Of a stretch of 64,000 nucleotides of DNA, positions 27,155-35,293 are shown in pieces. Under the pieces are notes generated by a model. It was given only the letters and a program-made list of their open reading frames with translations. It did not search any database and was not told where the DNA came from. Each line of letters starts with the position of its first letter. The first letter of the stretch is position 1. The DNA is from Phycisphaerae bacterium (lineage in GTDB: Bacteria; Planctomycetota; Phycisphaerae; UBA1845; Fen-1342). The stretch lies in NCBI GenBank assembly GCA_030428945.1, contig JAUIEC010000005.1:62001-126000 (forward strand). Reading direction: 5' to 3'. The translations under genes and the position numbers were made by a program.

Positions 27155-28225
27155 ATGTCGGGTCGTCAGAAGCGTCTGACGGACTACGCCTCCTGCGCCG
27201 GGTGAGCCGGCAAACTGCCGCAGGATGGCGTGGCGCAGGTTCTGCGTCAGATGCAACCGGTACAGCACCCTGACCTGATCGTCGGTACGAGCACGTTCGA
27301 CGATGCGGGGGTCTTTCGTCTCGACGACGAGACCGCCCTGGTGCAGACGACCGACTTCTTCCCGCCCCTGGTCGATGACCCGTACGAATTCGGACGCATC
27401 GCCGCCGCCAATGCCCTCAGCGATGTCTACGCCATGGGCGGCACACCGCTGACCTGCCTGAACCTGGTGGGCTTCCCCGACCAGGAACTGCCGGCCGAAG
27501 TGCTCGGCGAGATCCTCCGCGGCGGGGCCGAACGGGCCGCGGCGGCCGGAGCGGTGATCGTCGGCGGACACAGCGTTCGCGATGCCGAAGTCAAGTACGG
27601 CATGGCGGTCACCGGCACGGTGCATCCCCGCCGCGTCTGGACCAACGCCGGGGCCGTCGCCGGCGACGTGCTGATCCTGACCAAGCCGATCGGCAGCGGC
27701 ATCCTGACCAGCGCCGCCAAGAGCGGCCGACTGCCGGTCGAGGAACTGGCCGAGACGATCGAGACGATGACCGGCCTGAACAAGCCCGGGCGTGACGCGG
27801 GCGTGGCCCTCTGCCGGGCGACCGGCGAACCGGGCCCGATCCACGCCTGCACGGACATCACCGGCTTCGGACTGCTGGGGCACGCGTTCGAACTGGCCGA
27901 GGGCGCGGGCCTGACGCTCGAGATCGAAGCCGAGGGTGTGCCGCTGCTGGTGCGGGCCCGCGAGATGGCGGAGGCGGGCGTCCTGACGCGGGCGCACAAG
28001 TCGACACTGGCCTACCTGGGAGACGCCCTGCTGGTCGGCGACGGCGTCGATCCGACGCTGGTCCGCATCCTGGCCGACGCCCAGACCTCGGGCGGACTGC
28101 TGTTCGCGGTGGCGGGTGATCAGGCGGACGCGCTGCTGGCGCTGCTGGGAGAGCACCGGGCGCAATGCGCGGTCCGCATCGGCCGGGTCCGGCCCCGCGA
28201 AGCGGCCGCGATTCGACTGGTCTGA
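27155..28225 (+). CDS. selD: Selenide, water dikinase containing selenocysteine (in-frame UGA)
   Basis: Makes selenophosphate, the selenium donor for selenocysteine and selenouridine. The plain open frame starts only at 27230, but an ATG at 27155, with AGGAG seven bases upstream, reads MSGRQKRLTDYASCAG, then TGA at 27203-27205, then AGKLPQ and on in the same frame to the stop. This aligns with the SelD active-site loop: position 17 is the catalytic Cys/Sec and Lys20 is conserved. The remaining motifs follow (FDDAGVFRL, VQTTDFFPP, NALSDVYAMGG, DITGFGLLGHAFEL). Length 356 with Sec is normal. It implies that a full selA/selB/selC system exists elsewhere in the genome. Confidence 0.93.
27203..27205 (+). 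other. Selenocysteine codon (UGA) of selD
   Basis: TGA in frame at codon 17 of selD, at the known catalytic Cys/Sec position. Bases 27215-27238 just after it (CTGCCGCA ... TGGCGCAG) can form an imperfect hairpin with a loop containing GGATGG, in the place where a bacterial SECIS element is expected. The hairpin is weak by eye; the codon itself is well supported by context. Confidence 0.85.
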
Positions 28226-28311
28226 TCCCGCCCGGCGGCCCGGCATCGGCGCCCGACGGTTTCCCATCCCGGCAAACGCAAGCGTCCGCGGCGGTGATGA
28301 ACCCTGCGGGT

Positions 28312-28833
28312 TCAGCGCGGTTCTTCGCCGAGTTCGATCGTCTCACCGGTGTGCTGCAGGGCTTCTTCGGCCCGGGCGAGCAGGCCGAGGAACTCGCCGC
28401 CGGTCAGCGGTCCGTAGTCGCGCGGCGTGCGGACGATGCGGGCGTACTGCAGGTCGCGAAGGGCGTAGCGTCCCAGCCCGGTCAGCGTGTAATTCAGCCC
28501 GGCCGGCACGTCGCAGATCCGATGGAAGACGGCGGCCACCTCGGTCCGGTCGGGGCATTCGCCGGCGGCCAGGTCGGGCAGGTCGAAGCCGGCCGCGGCC
28601 AGTTCGGTGGCGACCTCTTCGAAGCTTCCCTGGTGGACCTGCTTGAACTTGAGGATGTAGAGCGATCGCCAGGCGGCATCGGCCGTCACGTACGGCATGT
28701 AGGCGATGTGTTCGATCAGTTCGGCGTTGGAATCGAGCGGCAGGTCGTTGTTCGGCAGGCTCACGCGGCACCCGCTCGCGGCGAGCAGGGTGACGGCGAC
28801 CAGCCAGCAGCCGACGGTGCGGTTGCAGCGCAT
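28312..28833 (-). CDS. Hypothetical lipoprotein, coupled to the barrel gene
   Basis: A 173-residue protein with a lipoprotein signal MRCNRTVGCWLVAVTLLAASGC (pieces; lipidated Cys22). The mature part is mostly helical (NAELIEHIAYMPYVTADAAW; LKFKQVHQGSFEEVATELAA). No family is recognised. Its ATG shares one base with the stop of the upstream outer-membrane barrel gene (TGATG), so it should be co-translated with it and may act with it at the outer membrane. It converges with selD. Confidence 0.72.
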   Translation of the reverse strand: MRCNRTVGCWLVAVTLLAASGCRVSLPNNDLPLDSNAELIEHIAYMPYVTADAAWRSLYILKFKQVHQGSFEEVATELAAAGFDLPDLAAGECPDRTEVAAVFHRICDVPAGLNYTLTGLGRYALRDLQYARIVRTPRDYGPLTGGEFLGLLARAEEALQHTGETIELGEEPR

Positions 28834-30257
28834 CAGAAGCTCCAGGTCAGCCCGGTGAACAGGAAGTGCCGCGTCCCGCGGTCGCTGTAGGCATCCCCCG
28901 GGAAGAACGCGCCCCAGCGGAGCGTCCACGACACGTCGCTGGCCAGGCGCCAGTTGACGAAGTAGTCCATCTCCCAGCCGGCGTACCCGCTGTACATGTC
29001 CGCCGAGGGATCGCTGAGCGCCCCGCTGCTCTGGTGCTTGTGGTACAGGAACCAGTTGGTGCCCAGTTCCAGGTCGCGGAAGCGCGGCGCATCCGGCAGC
29101 GGCGCGAACGAGGCGCCCGCCTTCCAGATGTGCAGGTTGCTGTTCAGGAAGTTCGACGCGATGCCCGTGTCGCGGAAACCGAACGCGACGAAACTGCTGT
29201 CGTCGCGGTCGCCGACGTTGCCGCCGGCCGCGTTGGTCGGGCTCAGGCGACGATCGCCGTCGCCACTGCCGAACATGTACTCGACCAGCACCCGCGGCCG
29301 GGTCGGGTGGTCGTAGAGTTTCTCGAGTCCGACGTCGAGGCCCCAGGCCGAGATGCCGTCGCGGCGGAAGAAGTCGCCGTCGCCGTAGCTCTCGCCGTTC
29401 TCGTAGGTCGCCTCGAACCAGTAGTTCAGGTTGTGGGCCAGGTCGCCGCGGGCGCCGATGCCGAAGTAGCGCGAGTCGTAGGCGTAGTTCTGCAGCGGAT
29501 CCCTGGGACGCTCGTCGGTGCGGTCGTTGTTCCACAGGGCGTAGGCGAACGGCCGGTGCCGGTCGAAGCCGGCGTAGGCGACCTGCACGCCGAACATGTG
29601 GCGGTTGGAATGTCCGTCGACCGACTCGCTGCGGTCGATGTTCGGAAAGCTGCCGATCGTCTTGCCGACCAGGCCGGTGATCTCGAAGTCCCAGGCCCGG
29701 CCCTCGATCGTGACCGCGTCGAGCGGCAGGTCGAGCGTGTAGCCGGTCCCGAAGACCACGTTCTGCCGCCCGATCCGGAAGGCGAGTTGCAGCGGGTCGC
29801 TGGGTTCGTTCAGGCGGAAGGCCCGCCCGACGTCGATCCGGTACCAGCCGCGGTCGAGGTTCGGTCCGATCCAGTCGGTCCGCCGGTCGAACTCGTCGCC
29901 GATGCCGAAGCGCTCGTAGGTCAGGCGCATGCGGGCGAAGATTTCGTGGGCCCCGTCATCGGCCCGCAGGCGGGTCCAGAGGGCCATCGACGGGCGTTGC
30001 AGCAGTCGCTGGTTCTGCTGGCCGTCCTGGAAGGTGAAGACGTAATACTCGAGCCACCCGCCCCACTGCCAGTCGAACATCGTGTCGAGCGGGGCGATCT
30101 CGGACCGCTCGGTCGCCAACTGGCTGTCCTGGGTGTTCTGCGTGTCAATCCAGCGGTCGATGTCCCGCTGGTTGAAGCGCTCCTGCTGCGCGAGCACGGA
30201 CGCGGTCAGCAGGCTGACCGTGCCGGATACGATAAGGCATCGGGAAAGTTGCGACAT
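28833..30257 (-). CDS. Outer-membrane beta-barrel protein, alginate-export-like
   Basis: A 474-residue exported protein. The signal peptide is MSQLSRCLIVSGTVSLLTAS...LAQQ. The rest is dense in amphipathic strands with aromatic girdle residues (WLEYYVFTFQDGQQNQRLLQ; RIGRQNVVFGTGYTLDLPLD; WTLRWGAFFPGDAYS) and ends in LFTGLTWSF, a terminal Phe typical of outer-membrane barrels. The strand pattern and RIGRQNVVFG resemble the alginate_export family (AlgE-like porins), whose members export or take up polysaccharides or small solutes. It is followed, with a one-base overlap, by a lipoprotein gene. Substrate unknown. Confidence 0.77.
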   Translation of the reverse strand: MSQLSRCLIVSGTVSLLTASVLAQQERFNQRDIDRWIDTQNTQDSQLATERSEIAPLDTMFDWQWGGWLEYYVFTFQDGQQNQRLLQRPSMALWTRLRADDGAHEIFARMRLTYERFGIGDEFDRRTDWIGPNLDRGWYRIDVGRAFRLNEPSDPLQLAFRIGRQNVVFGTGYTLDLPLDAVTIEGRAWDFEITGLVGKTIGSFPNIDRSESVDGHSNRHMFGVQVAYAGFDRHRPFAYALWNNDRTDERPRDPLQNYAYDSRYFGIGARGDLAHNLNYWFEATYENGESYGDGDFFRRDGISAWGLDVGLEKLYDHPTRPRVLVEYMFGSGDGDRRLSPTNAAGGNVGDRDDSSFVAFGFRDTGIASNFLNSNLHIWKAGASFAPLPDAPRFRDLELGTNWFLYHKHQSSGALSDPSADMYSGYAGWEMDYFVNWRLASDVSWTLRWGAFFPGDAYSDRGTRHFLFTGLTWSF

Positions 30258-30410
30258 ATAGATGCCACGCTCCTCGCCAGCGAAACCCGACCACACCACG
30301 AGGCGTCGCTGTCGAAACGTGCGCTGAGACTTATTCACCGCAGCCAGACGGTTGCGGTACGATGCCGGTAGCATGCGGCGCGCAACTTGCCCTGTCAAAT
30401 GGATCCAGCC

Positions 30411-30968
30411 ATGCCCGTTGAAATCGAAGTGAAGTTCCGACTCGCCGATCCGGCCGGGCTGCGGGCCCGCCTGGAGCGGATCGCAACCCCCGAGGGCCCC
30501 GTCGTCTTCGAGGTCAACCGCCTGTTCGACGACGCCGCGCGAACCCTTCGCGACACGGGCTGCGGACTGCGCATCCGCGAGGCGCACGTCGGCGCGCTCG
30601 TGACCGGCATCCTGACCTACAAGGGCCCCCGACAGCCCGGCCCGCTGAAAGTCCGCGAGGAACTCGAGACCACGGTCGGCGATCCGGACACCGTCGCCCG
30701 GATCCTCGGCCGGCTCGGCTACACGCAGCGGATCGTCTACGAAAAGCGCCGCGAAACCTGGCAGGTGCGGGACTGCGAGGTGGTCCTCGACGAAGTCCCC
30801 CAGCTTGGCTGGTTCGCGGAAATCGAGGGCCCGACCGCGGCCGCGGTCGAAGGCCTCGCCCAGGAACTGGGCCTGACCGACGCGGACAGCATTCCCGAAA
30901 GCTACGTCGAACTGACCGACCGCAACGGAAACGAGACAACCGACGGCGGCCGGGAACTGAGGTTCTGA
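30411..30968 (+). CDS. CYTH-domain protein (class IV adenylate cyclase / triphosphatase-like)
   Basis: A 185-residue protein of the CYTH superfamily, a small tunnel fold that binds triphosphates with divalent metal. The N-terminal ExExK motif is Glu4, Glu6, Lys8 in MPVEIEVKFRL. Basic and acidic tunnel residues follow (CGLRIREA; LTYKGPR; KVREELETTV; YEKRRETW; EVVLDEVPQLGWFAEIEGP). Bacterial members act as thiamine or inorganic triphosphatases or as class IV adenylate cyclases; sequence alone does not decide. I start at 30411 because the ExExK motif normally lies at the very N-terminus; an ATG four codons earlier is possible. A long repeat tract begins right at its stop codon. Confidence 0.88.
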   Translation: MPVEIEVKFRLADPAGLRARLERIATPEGPVVFEVNRLFDDAARTLRDTGCGLRIREAHVGALVTGILTYKGPRQPGPLKVREELETTVGDPDTVARILGRLGYTQRIVYEKRRETWQVRDCEVVLDEVPQLGWFAEIEGPTAAAVEGLAQELGLTDADSIPESYVELTDRNGNETTDGGRELRF

Positions 30969-31633
30969 CAGGGAACAGGGAACAGGGAACAGGGAACAGG
31001 CGGATACGCACCGCACGTGCGGACCTGCTTACTTGCTTACTTGCTTACCTGCTTACCTGCTTACCTGCTTACCCGCTTACTTGCTGACTTGCTCACCGTG
31101 CTCAGGCGGGTTCGGGCTGTCGTTCGCGGATCAGGGAGTTGAGCCAGCGCGAGGGAGCGAGGGAGCCAGGGAGCCAGGGAGCGAGGGAGCGAGAGGCGGC
31201 GTAGGGTGCGTCATCGACGCGGCCGTCCGCGAGCGATGCGACCCGGGCATCTCAGGCGTCGATGCCGCACCGCTTGGCGATTCCATCAACCGCGGCGGCC
31301 GAAACCCCATGCAGTCCCCCACCCGTGGTAAGGGAACAGGGAACAGGGAACAGGGAACAGGCGGGTACGCACCGCACGTGCGGACCTGCTTACCTGCTTA
31401 CTTGCTTACTTGCTCACCGTGCTCAGGCGTCGATGCCGCACCGCTTGGCGATTCCATTAACCGCGGCGGCCGAAACCCCATGCAGTCCCCCACCCTTCCG
31501 CTCGCTGCGCTCGCTCAAGGACGGGGCACCCGGGACGAAAGGGAACAGGGAACACGCGGATACGCACCGCACGTGCGGACCTGCTTACTTGCTTACTTGC
31601 TGACTTGGTGACTTGCTGACTTGCTCACCGTGC
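30969..31633. repeat. 665-bp composite repeat tract between CYTH and squalene/phytoene synthase genes
   Basis: No gene. Three copies of a composite unit are visible, each with tandem GGGAACA heptamers, then CGG(A/G)TACGCA, the palindrome CCGCACGTGCGG (31011, 31372, 31567), then CTTGCTTA-type octamers and GCTCACCGTGCTCAGGCG. Bases 31081-31149 also duplicate the last 48 bases of the neighbouring gene and its flank (31613-31681). Bases 31150-31195 are GGGAGCGA octamers. Bases 31199-31325 and 31426-31535 are inverted, diverged relatives of the 164-bp elements at 53.3-53.9 kb. Confidence 0.85.
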
Positions 31634-32581
31634 TCAGGCGGGTTCGGGCTGTCGTTCGCGGATCAGGGAGTTGAGCCAGCGTGGCAGGGCCCGGTCGTCG
31701 CGGACCAGGTCGCTGAACTTTTCGATCGTCCACTGCAGCAGCTTGCGGTCGATCTTGGCCTTCGAGCCGTCCGTCTCGGCCTTCTGCAGGGTCAGGGCGC
31801 CCCACGCGATCGGCAGGCCGCAGAACGAGCGCAGTTCGCTGGCGGCCGCCGGGATGGCGAGCACGAAGCGCACGCCCTTCTCGAGGCTGTCGCGGGCCTG
31901 GGCGAGCGTCGCCCGGTAGACCGCGCCGCTGGCGACCTGCCCGTCCGCGTCGACCGGCAGGTACCGGCGGCCCTGCTTCGAGTCCTTCGCGCAGTCCTTC
32001 AGGATGTTGACCATCTGCAGCCCGAGACCAAGCTCGACCGCCAGCGGGCGCAGGCGCCGCAGACCAGGCTGGTTCAGGTGCCCGGCCATCATCTCGCAGA
32101 GCATCTCGCCGACGACACCAGCCACGTAGTAGCAGTAATTCCGCAGTTCCTGGGCATCGCCGACGGCCGGGTAGGCCCGCCGGCGGGCGGCGCTGCGGGC
32201 CTGCATCAGCAGGACCCCGCCGATCATCTTGCGGGCGCAGGTGAGGGTCGCCTCGCGATCGTTGGGCGACAGGTCGGCCACGCGGCGGAGCACCTCGTCG
32301 GTCTGCTCCATCAGATCCTGCTCGGCCGGCAGGTCGCCGAGTCGGGCGGTGACGCCGTCCGGGGCGGAGGTTCCCCCGCGTGCGAGAACGGCGTCGAAGT
32401 CGCGCAGCAGTCGGGCCCGCTCGGCCTCGGGCAGGGAGACATCGTCTTCGAGGGTGTCGACGATCCGCATCAGCAGGTAGGCGACGCCGACGGCGTGATC
32501 GAGTCCGCGCGGCAGCATCGGGATCAGCAGCGCGTAGGTGCGTGAGACGCCCTGCAGGTGTTTCGAGACAAACGGTTCCAT
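31634..32581 (-). CDS. Squalene/phytoene synthase family protein
   Basis: A 315-residue trans-isoprenyl diphosphate synthase of the head-to-head class. The first aspartate motif is IVDTLEDD (Asp42-Asp46) and the second is MVNILKDCAKD. YCYYVAGVVGEMLCEMM is the usual helix before it. It would join two farnesyl or geranylgeranyl diphosphates into squalene, hydroxysqualene or phytoene; ispA in this window could supply the substrate. Hopanoid-type (HpnC/HpnD) or carotenoid roles cannot be separated without neighbours. I start at 32581 (MEPFVSKHLQ); the frame extends upstream but looks non-coding there. Its last 48 bases occur again downstream at 31102-31149. Confidence 0.87.
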   Translation of the reverse strand: MEPFVSKHLQGVSRTYALLIPMLPRGLDHAVGVAYLLMRIVDTLEDDVSLPEAERARLLRDFDAVLARGGTSAPDGVTARLGDLPAEQDLMEQTDEVLRRVADLSPNDREATLTCARKMIGGVLLMQARSAARRRAYPAVGDAQELRNYCYYVAGVVGEMLCEMMAGHLNQPGLRRLRPLAVELGLGLQMVNILKDCAKDSKQGRRYLPVDADGQVASGAVYRATLAQARDSLEKGVRFVLAIPAAASELRSFCGLPIAWGALTLQKAETDGSKAKIDRKLLQWTIEKFSDLVRDDRALPRWLNSLIRERQPEPA

Positions 32582-33129
32582 GGTGTGTACGGATTTACCG
32601 TTGCGCCGCCCGTTCGTCCAGTCGTGCGGGCCTGGCAATGCCGGGGTTCGGGCGGTCGGCGGAACCGCCGCGCCCGGCGGTGCCTTCGACACGGTCTGTC
32701 CCGCCGGGATCCCGGCCGAAGCCTCGGAAGAAAAAGTTGGCCGGGCAGGCCGCGAGGATGGCCGCCCGGCCAGATGCGGCAGTGGGAGGGTGCACTGCCG
32801 CCGCGCCGCCGGCATGTCGCCGCATCCGCATTGCGCGGAACGGAGACAGACCCGAAGGTCGTGCCCAGCCTGGCGCGAAGTCTGTCGCGAGTTCGAGCAG
32901 AGTCATATCGGACCTGAGACTATCGGACGAAGTCTAACGGGGATGGGGATTTGAGCAAAATCGGGTTTTGTCCGGTTTTCTGGCGCGGGCCGGAAAAATG
33001 ACAATCTCCGGGATTCCCCACCCGGATTCGGTTAGTCTTTGTCATGCGGTTACCTTCACTTACGTAGGGACCGGGAGTTCGAATTCCTACCCCGCAGTCG
33101 AACGACCCGGCTTCCTGGCAGGTGCAGAC
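32582..33129. other. 548-bp intergenic region upstream of the third HTH-TPR gene
   Basis: No convincing gene. The first part is GC-rich with open frames on both strands that lack domains. From about 32940 the DNA becomes visibly A/T-richer (GAGCAAAATCGGGTTTTGTC, GGAAAAATGAC) and probably holds the promoter of the HTH-TPR gene, although I cannot name a clean -35/-10 pair. Bases 33065-33088 can form a 7-bp hairpin (GTAGGGA/TTCCTAC) around GGGAGTTCGAA. Confidence 0.45.
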
Positions 33130-34371
33130 ATGCAACGCAGGGACATGCAACGGGAGCGTGTGAGGGAGTTCATCGACCTCGCACATGCCTACACCGGCGC
33201 CAACTGGACCGAACTGGCCAAACGGCTGGATCGAACTCGGGGCCAGTTGCGCGAGATTGGCGGAAACCCCAAGCTCGACTTCGTCGGGGGGCTCGCACGG
33301 GCCCTGGACTGGTCGGTCGGGGATGTCGCCGAGGACATCTGGGACCTCGGAAACGGCAGTGAGACCGCGACCGAGCTTTCCTTCGCGGAGGTCGACGAGC
33401 AGGTGATGGCCGCCCACGCCGCCGGCGATTACAACGAGATGGTCCGTCGCGGGCAGACGCTGCTCCGCATCGCCACCAGCCCCGCACAGCAGGCCCTGGC
33501 CTGCAACCGCGTCGCGGGGGCCTGGGACGGGCTGGGACGCTACGCCAAGGCCCTCGACGTGCTGCGGCAGGGTCTCCAGGCCGGCGAGATCAGCAGCGAC
33601 ATGCGGCTGATGCTGCAGTCGAACCTGGCGAACGCCTACTACAGCCTGTGGATGCTGCTCGAGGCCCGCGGAATCGCCCGCGACCTCGTCGAGTGGTTCG
33701 AGGAGAACCCCCCGACCGAGAAGCGGGACCGCGTGACCGAGGCCTTCGCCTACTACGTCCGGGGGAACACGCACCGCCGCCTGATCGAGCAGGAGCCGGA
33801 CAAGACCAAGTTCCACGCCAAGCGGGCCCATCGCGACCTGAGCGAGGCCACGCGGCTCTATACCAGGCTGGCCGAGGAATTCGGGATCGAGAGCTACGCC
33901 GGGGTGGCCAACACCTGCCTGGGCGGGCTGATCGAGGTCGAGGTCGAACTCGGCGAGCGGACGGCGGCGGCCGCGATCCAGACCTACCTGGACGGGCTGG
34001 ATGCGGTCCTGGACATCGATGCGGTCGAGAACGGCGACTGGATCGAAAGCTATGGCTGGTGGTGTGTCTTCGGCTGCAATGTCGCGCTGCGGCACCTGTC
34101 CGAGAGCGAGCAGCAGCAGCCGATGGCGGTCTTCACGAACAAGGCCTACAACATCGGCAATCGCCTGGAAAACTGGGCGATGCGTGAGCGGGCCTTCACG
34201 ATGGAGCATGCTCGGCGGCAACGCTTTGTCGAATGGACCAAGGTCGAAAGCGACTGGGCCCTCGACAAGGAAGACGTCCGCGTCCTGGCCGGAACCATGG
34301 GCAGGTTCCCCGGCTTCCGCGACGTCGGTTGGGAAATCCTCCGCAAGGCAAAGGTTGTGGCCAGCAACTGA
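33130..34371 (+). CDS. HTH (XRE-like) + TPR regulator-like protein, paralogue 3
   Basis: A 413-residue paralogue of the proteins at 20607 and 22324. HTH: RERVREFIDLAHAYTGANWT, LAKRLDRTRGQLR, FVGGLARALDW. TPR-like helices: QVMAAHAAGDYNEMVRRGQT, LGRYAKALDVLRQGL, LQSNLANAYYSLWMLLEAR. The shared block is nearly complete: YGWWCVFGCNVALRHL, QQPMAVFTNKAYNIG, NWAMRERAFTMEH, LAGTMGRFPGFRDVGWEIL. The start at 33130 has AGG seven bases upstream; an ATG five codons later is also possible, and the longer frame from 32968 is not supported. Codon use matches the genome, unlike paralogue 1. A PEP-CTERM gene follows 14 bases later. Confidence 0.82.
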   Translation: MQRRDMQRERVREFIDLAHAYTGANWTELAKRLDRTRGQLREIGGNPKLDFVGGLARALDWSVGDVAEDIWDLGNGSETATELSFAEVDEQVMAAHAAGDYNEMVRRGQTLLRIATSPAQQALACNRVAGAWDGLGRYAKALDVLRQGLQAGEISSDMRLMLQSNLANAYYSLWMLLEARGIARDLVEWFEENPPTEKRDRVTEAFAYYVRGNTHRRLIEQEPDKTKFHAKRAHRDLSEATRLYTRLAEEFGIESYAGVANTCLGGLIEVEVELGERTAAAAIQTYLDGLDAVLDIDAVENGDWIESYGWWCVFGCNVALRHLSESEQQQPMAVFTNKAYNIGNRLENWAMRERAFTMEHARRQRFVEWTKVESDWALDKEDVRVLAGTMGRFPGFRDVGWEILRKAKVVASN

Positions 34372-34385
34372 AGGGTAGGAAGGCT

Positions 34386-34856
34386 ATGCGAATGAAACTG
34401 ATGACCATCACGTGTGTCGTCACCGGCATGACCCTGGTGGGCAGCGCACAGGCCGAACGGCATGTGTACGGCCAGGGCGGGCTGGTAGACAGTACGATGG
34501 ACTTTCTGCTGGGCGGCATCGGCCACTCGAATCAGGGCTACCTGAGCGGCCCCGAGCACAGCAACCAGGGCGGTTCAGGCGGCGAAGACGACGGCGGCGA
34601 CGATGAGAGTCCCGGGCCGCGTCCGCTGCAGGACGGCGGAACCGGCTTCGGTCCGGGCCTGAACGCCGGCATGGACCAGGTCCTGGGCGATGTCTACGCC
34701 AGCACGAACGGCAACTACGAAGGGCTGACCCCGCTCAGCCCGCTGGACGACGGCATCGAAAGCGGATTCGGGGGCGACATCCCGGCCCCGATCCCCGAGC
34801 CGACCACGCTGCTGCTGGTCAGCTTTGCGGGCCTGACGCTGCTGCGCCGCCGCTGA
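34386..34856 (+). CDS. Small PEP-CTERM protein, second copy of the pairing
   Basis: A 156-residue exported protein. Signal peptide MRMKLMTITCVVTGMTLVGS ending AQA. The middle is Gly/Asp/Asn-rich and probably unstructured (YGQGGLVDSTMDFLLGGIGH; GGSGGEDDGGDDESPGPRP). The tail is a PEP-CTERM signal: IPEP, a hydrophobic helix (TTLLLVSFAGLTLL) and RRR. It begins 14 bases after the third HTH-TPR gene and ends 32 bases before a strong terminator, so the two genes form a closed bicistronic unit. The mature region shares little with the other PEP-CTERM partner at 21853, apart from size, export signals and composition. Confidence 0.82.
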   Translation: MRMKLMTITCVVTGMTLVGSAQAERHVYGQGGLVDSTMDFLLGGIGHSNQGYLSGPEHSNQGGSGGEDDGGDDESPGPRPLQDGGTGFGPGLNAGMDQVLGDVYASTNGNYEGLTPLSPLDDGIESGFGGDIPAPIPEPTTLLLVSFAGLTLLRRR

Positions 34857-34888
34857 CGACCGGCCGAACGTCGCGTCTGTAACCAAAC

Positions 34889-34929
34889 GTGCCACCCGGG
34901 GAGATTCCCTGGGTGGTACTTTTTTTTTT
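34889..34929 (+). terminator. Rho-independent terminator of the HTH-TPR / PEP-CTERM unit
   Basis: GTGCCACCCGGGGA and TCCCTGGGTGGTAC pair as a 14-bp stem (two G-U pairs) around the loop GAT, followed by ten T residues at 34920-34929. It is the clearest terminator in the window. Confidence 0.92.
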
Positions 34930-34931
34930 GC

Positions 34932-35293
34932 AGGGAGCAAGGGAGCGAGGGAGCGAGGGAGCGAGGAAGACACCGGCCGCCAGCCCTCCGGCGTGGGCCG
35001 ACGATCTGGTCCGGATGGCCGCGTGTGTGCGTGTGCGCGTTGTGAGCGTGTGCCGTGCGTGCCACGGCCATTCTGGCGTGTCTTCAGGTGGCGGGTTGCC
35101 AGCGGCACCCGAAGGGTCGTTGACGCCGTACGCCTCGCCTCGGCGCCCCGGTCACCAGGGAATTCCTCGCGAAGAGAAGACACTGCTCAAGAGCTCAGAG
35201 CTCAGAGCTCAAGAGCCGTGGCACAGCGCCCCGCCGCAGCAGGTGGATGCCGCAACAGAACAGCACACCTGTTCCCTGTTCCCTGTTCCCTTC
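34932..35293. repeat. Intergenic tract with GGGAGCGA and TGTTCCC tandem repeats
   Basis: No gene is visible. Bases 34932-34967 are imperfect GGGAGCGA octamers directly after the terminator; 35269-35291 are TGTTCCC heptamers (the complement of GGGAACA). Between them the sequence is unremarkable, with short GCTCAGAG-like repeats near 35190-35214. Confidence 0.7.

Noticed and set aside
27155..27229. selD read as a pseudogene or as starting at 27230
   Set aside because: The TGA falls exactly on the catalytic Cys/Sec codon, with a proper ribosome site and conserved residues on both sides. Selenocysteine explains it better than decay.
31033..31611. A 192-residue plus-strand frame (LPAYLLTCLPAYLLTC repeats)
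   Set aside because: It is a translation of the CTTGCTTA octamer and other repeats; nothing supports expression.
33041..33097. tRNA gene or tRNA-borne attachment site (GGGAGTTCGAATTCC...CCCCGCA)
   Set aside because: The T-loop-like string is suggestive, but the T stem does not pair, the segment is too short for a cloverleaf and no anticodon arm is found. It could be a remnant at most.
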